64,000 nt of DNA from Coffea arabica (lineage: Eukaryota > Streptophyta > Magnoliopsida > Gentianales > Rubiaceae). Position 1 is the stretch's first letter; each line of letters starts with the position of its first letter. The notes under the pieces are model-generated. The model was not told the origin of the DNA. It ran no database searches and saw nothing but the letters and a program-made list of their open reading frames with translations. The position numbers and the translations under genes were made by a program. Below, piece by piece: positions 55,479-64,000 of the stretch. Where the stretch lies: positions 1,240,001 through 1,304,000 of the forward strand of contig NC_092310.1 of NCBI RefSeq assembly GCF_036785885.1, in the 5' to 3' direction.

Positions 55479-57381
55479 TAATAATTGTATGACATTTTAT
55501 ATTATTTTTAGTCACTTTGGTTATATTATTGGAAGAATATGAATCATTTTGGCTATAATTGGTGAAAAATGCTTTTAAGTGATTAAATGAGGTTTTTATC
55601 ATTTTTTAGTGGGATTTTGTGTATTTTGACAGTTTTGACACATTTTCGTATTTCGGCTATAACTTGAACTACAATGATCGGATTGAGATGATTCTTGAAC
55701 CAATTTAAAGATAAGAGATAGATCTACAACTTTGGTGAAGACATCTAAATCCAGTTTGAAGGTTTTCAAAATCAAAAAGCCGAATTACATTAGCTAATTT
55801 CTGTTGGTCGAAGCTGAAACAGGGCAATGAGCAGGCAAGGGTATTTTGGTCATTTCTCAGCCTACACAGATCCAAATGAGGTGATTCTTGATGCATTGGA
55901 AAGCTAACTCAAAGAGCTACAAGTTTCATGTTTTGGTCAAGAGCTAAATCAGCTTTTATCATCAAGAAAAGTTCGGTTGAAGTTGGGCCAAAAATAGAGC
56001 AAGTGATCCACACTCGGATCCACTATTCATCCGAACCCTCGGCTGTTTCTGGGTTAGTGGATCCGAGCTCGGATCCGTATGGATCCGAGGTACTGTAGCA
56101 GCTCGGATCACTGTAGCAGCCCAGATTTACTGTAGCAATCCGGCCGGAATTTGGCCGGATTTGTGGCCGGATTCCTGGCCGGATTGTGGTCAGAGAAGTC
56201 TGCTTTTTACGCGGAAAACTCAATTTCACCTCCACCAACTCACATGGGATGCTAGACATGTGAGAAACATTACCAGCTGTAAGGAGAAAGTGTAAAGCTT
56301 CATTCCTTGACCATTTTCATCATTAAAATGAGCCAAATTCATTGCAAGAAAGGATAGGAGAGGAGATAGAGCAAAAGGGATGGAGTTCATAGCAGAAAAA
56401 TAGGGAGAGACATACGGGAGAAGCTTGGAGTCTGCAGAAATGTAGCTCTTTCATCTTCCTAGTGTTAGTTTAGCTTAGTATAGAGTAGTGTAGCTTTTCC
56501 ATTCTTGTTTATTATCTAGATTAGGATGAAGATGGAGGATGAAGAAGGCAAGGAAGAAAGCTCATGTGACAAGGGTTGTATTCCTTCCAAACTCTTTATC
56601 TTTTGTACTTGATTCTAAGTTTAGTTAATATACAAGTTCTGGATTTTGTGTTCATTATGTGTTTCTAAAGTTTATACCTTGGGTTTGGTTGAACTTTCTA
56701 TGATTGTTAGTGTTTATTATTTGGTTATTTGACTGCTACGATTTGAGCAAGTTATTTAGCACTTTGGCTCTTAAAATCATGATTAATCTGGTACCATTAA
56801 TTGTGATTATCTAAGGTGTTGTTTCTGCAATGAAAATTGAGATTTAACACTAGTTCATGAAGTGCTAAACATAGGGAGTACACTCACGAAAGTAGAGGTG
56901 CACTTATGTGGTTTTTAGTGATTCATTTCATGTAATTTCATTGAAGAAATGAACTTGTAGCTAATTTCATAACCATGAAAATAGGTATGGATTAGTTATG
57001 AGTATAGTTGATTCACTACGAAAGTAGGTTTCACATGTTTAAGGAAATTACACCATAACTAGCCTAAATGTAGTATTCAATGATCCAAATATAGCACTTG
57101 CATGAGTAGTTAGGGATACCACAACCTAAGGAGCTTTTGTTTGTTATTTTGTATAATTTGAGTAGGTAAAATTTGTTATAATTCATTGATAGTCTAAATA
57201 ATAGAGAAGCTTTAGTAGTACCGGTAATTGCAATCTTCCTTGTGGGATCGACCCTTAATACACTATACTCGCTCACGATTCGTATACTTGCGATAAATCG
57301 CGTGTGGGGTGTTTAGAAATTTATAAATGTAAAACTTGATTAAAATGAGGTTAAATTGATATGTATACCCTGCGCACACCA
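55475..57381 (+). repeat. 5' LTR of element 3, second copy
   Basis: Lacks the first 16 bp of the LTR and ends CACACCA at 57381, two bases before the TTTTTGG of the primer site. It shares with the 3' LTR the palindrome at 56059-56076, GTTGGGCC and AAAATAGAG where the first copy differs, so these two are the true pair. Differences from the 3' LTR in the visible part are few, including sites near 55669, 55708, 55856 and 55870, so insertion was recent. GGGATCGACCC is at 57244-57254. Several ACTGTAGCA and GGCCGGAT words lie at 56093-56185. Confidence 0.85.
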
Positions 57382-57387
57382 AGTTTT

Positions 57388-57405
57388 TGGCGCCGCTGCC
57401 GGGGA
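57388..57405 (+). other. Primer-binding site of element 3
   Basis: TGGCGCCGCTGCCGGGGA, one base different from the array site and from a perfect tRNA-Asp match; the change still allows a G-U pair. The leader repeats CTTTATTAATTTAGACA (57435-57451) exactly as in the array leader. Confidence 0.85.
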
Positions 57406-57615
57406 AGATTTGGCAATATCGGTGTGAAGAGCAACTTTATTAATTTAGACAATTTTTCTTATTTTTGTTGTTTTTGCTGTATCTTATGTGTTTTATGTCA
57501 TTTTTTTTTTAATCAACTTTTATTTTATTTTATTTTTCTGTTTTAGTTTGTGTCTTGGAATCTATCCTTCTTAACTAATCTTACTTTTGAGATTGTTTAA
57601 AAGCAATTTTAGGTA

Positions 57616-58773
57616 ATGAGAAGGGTAGGTCAATTTGGAGGACAATGCTTGAGAAGTGGAAGATTGGCAATGGATGGTTACCAAGTGCAAAGCTCCTTCA
57701 ACAGAGGTAACCAAGAATTTACTGAATGTATGTCTTTTGAAGATGGTTTAAGGTGCTTAAAGGCTAAATTTGATGTTATGATGTTACAAGTTCAAATGGA
57801 CACAATTATGCATAAAATTGAGCAAGGGAGGAATGTTAATGCTTTTAATTCTTATCATGTGATTTGTGACTTGTGTGGAAGTTATCATGCTACTAATACA
57901 TGTATGCAAGCACAAAATGTGGATTATTATGATGAATTAGAGCATTACAATCCTTGTTTTGATCAATATAGTGCTAATTGGAGCAATTCTCCTGCTTATG
58001 GTTGGAATAATCAATGTACTTATAGTGATAATTCATGTTTTTATGATTACCAACCTGAAAGTGTCCAATATAAATCAAAACCATCTTGGGAGTTGGCAAT
58101 AGAGAAGTTAGCTAATACACCTCTACCTTGGGAGTTAGAAAGTGAACCATTAGCTAATGATTCTAATGCATCTTGGGAGCTAGCTGTAGAAAAATTTTCT
58201 AATCAATTTGATTTAGCCATAGAAAAGCTAGCAAATGCAACCTCTGACCGTTTTGATAGGATTGAGGAAAGGTTAGATGAATTAGCTTCTCATTTTGGTG
58301 ATATACATGAGCAATTGAATGTATTGTGTGAAGTTATTTCTTCTAATAATTTGCAAAATGATCCTAGCATGAATGGTGGAAATGTTGTATGTGAAAATGG
58401 ATTGCATTTTGATGAAAATAATGAATCTCAAGAGTGTTTTAATGAGCGAATGTCCATTTCACATGATAATATCTTTGGAACTAACTTTGAATCTCAAGAG
58501 GTGAGTTTTAATGACTCATTTTTTACCCCTCTTGAGGAGTGCATTGAAAGTATAGGTTCTAAAGGTGTTCCTGCCCAAGATACTCTCATGACATTTCCTT
58601 TGGTAAGTTCTCAAGTGGTGCATATTCAAGGTAATATCTATGAAACACTTGAAATATGTAAGTCACTTTCATTTCTCACATCATTAGATCATGTGGCTTT
58701 TGCTATAAAGTCACCATTTAATGATCCACCAAGACCAAAAATGGTGGATTATTCGCTAACAAAGCCTCCTTGA
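57616..58773 (+). CDS. gag: Gag remnant of element 3 (zinc knuckle and helix repeats only)
   Basis: 385 residues. A CX2CX3HX4C zinc knuckle uses C84, C87, H91 and C96, followed by a Tyr/Asn-rich linker. A helix segment SWELAIEKLAN is repeated with variation at 157-167, 186-196 and 199-207 and ends in TSDRFDRIEERLDELA, which matches TSDRFERVEGRLDQLA of the array Gag. The capsid region that should precede the knuckle is missing, and the protease after it is absent; the C-terminal 130 residues are not recognised. The ATG directly follows a splice-acceptor-like GCAATTTTAG-GTA. The stop lies 47 nt before stem-loop A. The frame is intact, so an RNA-binding role without capsid is possible, but this is inference. 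Confidence 0.8.
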   Translation: MRRVGQFGGQCLRSGRLAMDGYQVQSSFNRGNQEFTECMSFEDGLRCLKAKFDVMMLQVQMDTIMHKIEQGRNVNAFNSYHVICDLCGSYHATNTCMQAQNVDYYDELEHYNPCFDQYSANWSNSPAYGWNNQCTYSDNSCFYDYQPESVQYKSKPSWELAIEKLANTPLPWELESEPLANDSNASWELAVEKFSNQFDLAIEKLANATSDRFDRIEERLDELASHFGDIHEQLNVLCEVISSNNLQNDPSMNGGNVVCENGLHFDENNESQECFNERMSISHDNIFGTNFESQEVSFNDSFFTPLEECIESIGSKGVPAQDTLMTFPLVSSQVVHIQGNIYETLEICKSLSFLTSLDHVAFAIKSPFNDPPRPKMVDYSLTKPP

Positions 58774-58819
58774 AAAAATGAGGAGAAATAGTCAAGCTAT
58801 TGACTTTAAAGAAGCGCTT

Positions 58820-58837
58820 ATTGGGAGGCAACCCAAT
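58820..58837 (+). other. Conserved stem-loop A, element 3
   Basis: ATTGGG-AGGCAA-CCCAAT preceded by GCGCTT, 47 nt after the Gag-remnant stop. Kept unchanged although pol is completely absent from this element. Confidence 0.78.
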
Positions 58838-59154
58838 GTTTGTTTAAGTTGGTGTTACTTTGGAGTGATTTTATGTTTAAAGTATAAGTTTGAGTAATTT
58901 TGTTGTTTTTCATTTGTAGGTTTTGAAAAAGTGACCAAATGAGGTGAAAAGGGCGAAGTTTGATCAAAGATCTCAATACCTCAAATTCAGTAATTATGGT
59001 TTTTGATGCATTAAAGAGGTTTAGAATGCATGTTTAGATCATTTTACATGTGCGTGAATGGTTTATTTTGACATAGAAATGATCTAGGGTGTATTTTGAA
59101 GAATTGAGGTCAAACTGAAAATTGCAAAAATTCTGCAATAAGTGCAGATTCAAT

Positions 59155-59305
59155 GGATCCAAGGCCTCGGATCCATATGGATCCAAGGCCTCGGATCCAC
59201 TTCTGCAATCAGAAAAAATTCGAGCTTCTTGATCCGAGCTCAATCATCATGATCCGACCTCGGATCCTTTCAAAAACGACCTCGGATCCTTTTAAAAATG
59301 AAGGC
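59155..59305 (+). repeat. GGATCC/TCGGATCC repeat cluster, element 3
   Basis: Starts with nearly two copies of a 24-bp unit built from GGATCCAAGGCC and TCGGATCC (59155-59198), followed by four more dispersed GATCCGA or TCGGATCC words. The LTR carries the related palindrome GGATCCGAGCTCGGATCC at 56059-56076. Confidence 0.75.
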
Positions 59306-59639
59306 TTGGATCACTTTTCAACTCCACTTTTCTTCATGTTGGCTTGTTTTTAGTAAGTTTTAGTTGTTCGATTAATGTTTTTGTGTGTTTTGTAGGTGGC
59401 AATGACAAGAGTTCATGCAAATGATCTCAATTGCAAAGGTGTTTATATTAAGGCAAAAAGGGAGTTTTCATGTTCAATTGCTGCATTTCATGCATTTAAG
59501 GTGTTTCATGTTTAAGTTATATTCATGCATGATCATGTTAAATTTGAATTTTATTCAAAGAACATGAAGTTGGTTGAATGTGGAAGGTTGGCCAAGCAAA
59601 TTTGGAGGAAAAACTGCAGAAAACAGCTTTTTCTGCAGC

Positions 59640-59970
59640 AAATCCGGCCATAAATCCGGCCAAATGTTGGCCGGATTGAAGGCCGGATAGTCAGGGGAGA
59701 AAAGAAAATTTTTTCGAGCATTCTGGACAGAATCCGACCGAAAATCCGGCCTGAAATCCGGCCAAAAACTGGCCGGATTGTAAAAAAAAAAAAAAAATTA
59801 ATTAATTTAAAAAAAAAATCCACTGTAGCAAATCCGGCCAATAATCCGGCCGGAAATCCGGCCAAAAACTGGCCGGATATGCAACAGTAAAAAAAAAAAA
59901 AAAAAACTTTCTGCCCAGAATCCCTCCAGCAATCCCTCCACGAATCCCTCCAATTTCTGGCCGGATTGTG
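59640..59970 (+). repeat. GGCCGGAT / ATCCGGCC cluster, element 3
   Basis: More than ten copies of AATCCGGCC or GGCCGGAT, in both orientations, separated by A-rich spacers. The same word occurs about five times in the LTR (56140-56185). The cluster sits between stem-loop A and the intron donor, like the CGCG palindromes of the array. Confidence 0.8.
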
Positions 59971-60315
59971 AACAGTAACCTGCCTAAGATGAATCCGTTT
60001 CACGGATTCCTCACAATTTTTCTCCCTTCTTCTTCAACCCAACTCACACACTAACACCTCAAACACACACTACTCACTAAACTCACTCTTTTCACCATCC
60101 AATCTTCAAACCAACTATACCAAAACACTCCCCTTTTACTTGAGAGATGATTTCATAGCTAAAAATTCTTCAAAAACAAGTCTAAATTCGGATTTTAGCT
60201 TAGCAAGAACAAGGGTTTCAAATTTTTGAACTCTTCATTTGAGGCCGAATTGGAGTGAAATTTTTGGGGGTTTCATCACCATTGGCATCCATAATCATCA
60301 ACCAACAAGTTTGAG

Positions 60316-61092
60316 GTAACAAATCTTCACCAAATGTTGTTATTTGAATTTTGCCAATTTTTTTTTTTTTCTATTTTTGGGCAATTTCGAATTTTTTTCA
60401 TTTTGTGAAGTTTGGTGCTTTACATTGTGCTTATTGAGCTTATTGGTGATGTTTAACTCATGAGTTTGTCATTATTTGGTGAAATTTTGCTAATTTTATG
60501 CTTAATTTGGCTTAGTGATCAAGTTGCATATTAAGTGGCCAATGTAGCATTTTAATTAGTTTTGTGGGAGTTTATGATATTCATGTGAGTAATTTAGATT
60601 ATCTAATGAATGAAAAGGTGCTTGGTTGAATAATTTCGTAAATTCTTAGGTAATTCTAAAAGAAGAGGTGAATTGAAGATGACCTTAATTGATGAAATTC
60701 ATAAATGCACTTATAATCCTTGTGGTTCAATGGTTTTTAGTATTTCATGAATTCTCAAGAAGGTCATCTATATTTTGGTTTGGTGTGTTTGTCTCCATTT
60801 TGAGATTACTTTTGTACTTGAGGGGATTTGATCATTGATGACAAAATGTATAAATGGAACTTATTTTGTTCATGATTGTGGATTTTTTGTGTGAAATTAG
60901 CTTCCCTTTGCTTTGGATACTAATGCATATATTTGATTAGCAAAGATTAGCTTATTTCATGTTTTTATCCCTTGAACATTGTATGGTTCCACATGCTTGA
61001 TCATTTTTCCTTTTTCCTTGAATTGCATGATTTTGTTGATTGCAACCTTTTATTTTTAAGAAATTTATTTGTTTTGATTTTGTCTTTTTCAG
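60316..61092 (+). other. Predicted intron without its ORF2 exon, element 3
   Basis: Donor TTTGAG then GTAACAAATC at 60316, acceptor TTGTCTTTTTCAG ending at 61092. It corresponds in place and donor sequence (TTGAG-GTAA) to the array intron before ORF2, but no ORF longer than a few dozen codons follows; stem-loop B begins only 127 nt later. ORF2 seems to have been deleted while the splice sites remain. Confidence 0.6.
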
Positions 61093-61219
61093 GGTGCAAT
61101 AAGTGAACTCTCCATTCTTTCTCAAATACGGTTGGAAATTCATCACTTGGACATGAATTCGGATTGCGCAAGTTCAATTGAGCAGTATTTTCTTTTACTC
61201 CTTATTTATTTTCCTTTTC

Positions 61220-61260
61220 TCACATTGAGGACAATGTGAAGTTTAAGTGTGGGGGAGGAA
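61220..61260 (+). other. Stem-loop B plus first purine tract, element 3
   Basis: An 8-bp stem (TCACATTG/CAATGTGA) around AGGA at 61220-61239, then AAGTGTGGGGGAGGAA at 61245-61260. Confidence 0.76.
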
Positions 61261-61784
61261 AGTATTGAACTTGCATTTACTTGCTAGGTGATGATATTTT
61301 GTTGATTTAAATGTTTAGAAATGTTGGAATTGTGTTTGAAATGCTTGCCATGTGGATAATTTGCTAGAAAATAGGTTTGTTGGCAGGGAGTTTTCTTCCA
61401 TTTATAAGGAGAAACTCTGTAAAAATTTTTCTAAAATCTTTTCCAATATTTCACTATAGCCCAAAATTTCTTCAAATTTTTGCATTTTCATTCAAAAAGG
61501 GCCAATTTGTTCCAACCTTAAGTGTTTAATTCTTCCAATTGTTGAAATGTTATATATATTTTGGAAGGTTTAGTCCTCATTTAACTTGGAAATAGTATTA
61601 TGCAATTAGAATTTTTACATTTTAGAAAGTATATTTGGTAAAGTAAGGAAAATTATTCATATAATTTTACATGTTTAATGAGATTTCTTCTCTTTACTTA
61701 ATTTTGCAAGTAAGTGATTGATATAGTCGATAAAAGTTATACTCCTCCTTTGATTATTCCTATATATTTTTCTATGAGGGAAAA

Positions 61785-61858
61785 AAAGAAAAAAAAAAGA
61801 AGAAAAAAAAAAGAAGAAAAAAAAAAGCAAAAAGAAAAAAAAAAGAGAAAAGAAAGTA
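61785..61858 (+). repeat. Purine-rich A/G simple repeat
   Basis: An A-rich tract with AAGAAAAAAA-type units. The opposite-sense CT tract of the array at the same position (3807-3844) suggests it was present in the common ancestor and has expanded. Confidence 0.7.
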
Positions 61859-61894
61859 AATAAAAATTTTTTCTACTCCAATGATTCACCTACC

Positions 61895-62039
61895 GAGTAA
61901 CCGGGGGTTGGCATCTACAAATGTCGACATTCGCGTAAAAAGGTACTTGAATTAAGAGTATGCATTAGCAACTTGAATAAGTGAAATGTTGAGTAACCGG
62001 GGATCTTCACCTAAAAGTGTCGATTTTCGCGTAAAAAGG
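61895..62039 (+). repeat. Pair of 49-nt conserved motifs, element 3
   Basis: Copies at 61895-61943 (CAT-CTACAA-ATG stem) and 61991-62039 (CAC-CTAAAA-GTG stem), 96 nt apart. The spacer (TACTTGAATTAAGAGTATG...) is nearly the same as in the array. Confidence 0.8.
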
Positions 62040-62359
62040 CATTTTCACTATTTAAGTAAAAAATTAGTATGAATAAATCCCTCTTAGTTATAGAATGTTG
62101 AGAAAAAGATGATTATAGGAGGAGGAAGGCTATAAATTGACTATGTGATTTGCTTATTTGTAAAATTAAGTTAGGGTAAGAGATTAAGTTTAACTTGTTG
62201 AATTTAGGGTATAATTATCTTTCCTTTACTTGATATTATGAGTATTTAGTGTAAATTGAATAATTGTATAATGATTATTTTCCAAGTCTTGAGGAATTAA
62301 ATTGGACAAAGTGCATATATTGTTTCACCTCTTGAATCATTGCATTTGATTATGTGGGA

Positions 62360-62399
62360 ATTGCTTGAGGACAAGCAATGATTTAAGTGTGGGGGAGTT
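62360..62399 (+). other. Stem-loop C and 3' polypurine tract, element 3
   Basis: An 8-bp stem (ATTGCTTG/CAAGCAAT) around AGGA at 62360-62379, then AAGTGTGGGGGAGTT directly before the TGATAAG of the 3' LTR. Confidence 0.82.
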
Positions 62400-64000
62400 T
62401 GATAAGTGACTAATTTACGTAATAATTGTATGACATTTTATATTATTTTTAGTCACTTTGGTTATATTATTGGAAGAATATGAATCATTTTGGCTATAAT
62501 TGGTGAAAAATGCTTTTAAGTGATTAAATGAGGTTTTTATCATTTTTTAGTGGGATTTTGTGTATTTTGACAGTTTTGACACATTTTCGTATTTCGGCTA
62601 TAACTTGAGCTACAATGATCGGATTGAGATGATTCTTGAACCAATTTGAAGATAAGAGATAGATCTACAACTTTGGTGAAGACATCTAAATCCAGTTTGA
62701 AGGTTTTCAAAATCAAAAAGCCGAATTACATTAGCTAATTTCTGTTGGTCGAAGCTGAAACAGGGCAATGAGCAGGCAAGGGTATTTTGGTCATTTTTCA
62801 GCCTACACATATCCAAATGAGGTGATTCTTGATGCATTGGAAAGCTAACTCAAAGAGCTACAAGTTTCATGTTTTGGTCAAGAGCTAAATCAGCTTTTAT
62901 CATCAAGAAAAGTTCGGTTGAAGTTGGGCCAAAAATAGAGCAAGTGATCCACACTCGGATCCACTATTCATCCGAACCCTCGGCTGTTTCTGGGTTAGTG
63001 GATCCGAGCTCGGATCCGTATGGATCCGAGGTACTGTAGCAGCTCGGATCACTGTAGCAGCCCAGATTTACTGTAGCAATCCGGCCGGAATTTGGCCGGA
63101 TTTGTGGCCGGATTCCTGGCCGGATTGTGGTCAGAGAAGTCTGCTTTTTACGCGGAAAACTCAATTTCACCTCCACCAACTCACATGGGATGCTAGACAT
63201 GTGAGAAACATTACCAGCTGTAAGGAGAAAGTGTAAAGCTTCATTCCTTGACCATTTTCATCATTAAAATGAGCCAAATTCATTGCAAGAAAGGATAGGA
63301 GAGGAGATAGAGCAAAAGGGATGGAGTTCATAGCAGAAAAATAGGGAGAGACATACGGGAGAAGCTTGGAGTCTGCAGAAATGTAGCTCTTTCATCTTCC
63401 TAGTGTTAGTTTAGCTTAGTATAGAGTAGTGTAGCTTTTCCATTCTTGTTTATTATCTAGATTAGGATGAAGATGGAGGATGAAGAAGGCAAGGAAGAAA
63501 GCTCATGTGACAAGGGTTGTATTCCTTCCAAACTCTTTATCTTTTGTACTTGATTCTAAGTTTAGTTAATATACAAGTTCTGGATTTTGTGTTCATTATG
63601 TGTTTCTAAAGTTTATACCTTGGGTTTGGTTGAACTTTCTATGATTGTTAGTGTTTATTATTTGGTTATTTGACTGCTACGATTTGAGCAAGTTATTTAG
63701 CACTTTGGCTCTTAAAATCATGATTAATCTGGTACCATTAATTGTGATTATCTAAGGTGTTGTTTCTGCAATGAAAATTGAGATTTAACACTAGTTCATG
63801 AAGTGCTAAACATAGGGAGTACACTCACGAAAGTAGAGGTGCACTTATGTGGTTTTTAGTGATTCATTTCATGTAATTTCATTGAAGAAATGAACTTGTA
63901 GCTAATTTCATAACCATGAAAATAGGTATGGATTAGTTATGAGTATAGTTGATTCACTACGAAAGTAGGTTTCACATGTTTAAGGAAATTACACCATAAC
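62400..64000 (+). repeat. 3' LTR of element 3, cut by the window edge
   Basis: Begins TGATAAGTGAC and follows the second 5' LTR copy closely for the 1,601 bp visible, including the palindrome near 63000-63017 and the GGCCGGAT words. The end and the target-site duplication lie outside the window. No gene is seen; short frames here recur in the 5' copies and are LTR noise. Confidence 0.85.

Larger units (their letters stand above)
53680..64000 (+). mobile_element. Reduced Athila-like element (element 3) inserted in the element 2 LTR, right end outside window
   Basis: Order: chimeric duplicated 5' LTR (53680-57381), tRNA-Asp-type primer site, Gag remnant, stem-loop A, a long noncoding region with an empty intron, stem-loop B, 49-nt motif pair, stem-loop C, polypurine tract, 3' LTR from 62400. 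Capsid, protease, reverse transcriptase, integrase and ORF2 are absent, so any mobility must depend on proteins from elsewhere. Confidence 0.9.

Noticed and set aside
57361-57546. 61-codon frame across the element 3 LTR end and primer site
   Set aside because: It reads through the primer-binding site and leader; an accident of the sequence.
59551-60003. 150-codon minus-strand frame with repeated GRI/AGF segments
   Set aside because: It is the translation of the GGCCGGAT repeats and poly-A/T runs, not a gene.

Overview
The window is plant nuclear DNA made almost entirely of nested, related Ty3/gypsy LTR retrotransposons of the Athila type. The evidence is a primer-binding site matching plant tRNA-Asp, gag-protease and RNase H-integrase reading frames, an Athila-style ORF after pol, TG...CA LTRs, and AT-rich sequence with no cellular genes, tRNA or rRNA. 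An angiosperm is certain enough; I cannot name the species.

Region 1 (1-47924, minus strand) is a head-to-tail array of one element with a period of about 8,888 bp. Six LTRs (about 1,918 bp each) alternate with five complete internal regions (about 6,970 bp) plus a sixth cut by the left window edge, so neighbouring units share an LTR. Each unit encodes an 850-residue Gag-protease and, after a predicted intron, a 401-residue second ORF. Reverse transcriptase, RNase H and integrase are absent, so the element should be non-autonomous. LTRs 1-3 look identical. Differences build up toward the right end, and the rightmost gag copy has a nonsense codon.

Region 2 (47925-53679, plus strand) is the 3' half of a different, pol-bearing Athila-like element (element 2). 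The array sits inside its RNase H domain. RNase H-integrase carries one in-frame stop. An Athila ORF-1-like gene, the 3' untranslated region and the start of its 3' LTR follow.

Region 3 (53680-64000, plus strand) is a third, strongly reduced element (element 3) inserted in that LTR. It has a chimeric, tandemly duplicated 5' LTR, a Gag remnant without capsid or protease, no pol, no ORF2, and a 3' LTR running off the window.

The most interesting observation is a shared set of cis-acting structures. Downstream of gag or pol, all three elements keep a stem-loop with loop AGGCAA. All three have two stem-loops with the same core (TTG-AGGA-CAA), each followed by a TGTGGGGG purine tract: one after the ORF2 position and one at the real polypurine tract. 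Between these lie two ungapped copies of a 49-nt motif, 91-96 nt apart, with compensatory changes in a predicted stem. The coding content shrinks from element 2 (pol + ORF2) to the array element (gag-protease + ORF2) to element 3 (Gag fragment only), while the cis structures persist. This suggests, as inference, a dependence hierarchy in which the reduced elements keep only what is needed to be expressed, packaged and copied by proteins from others.
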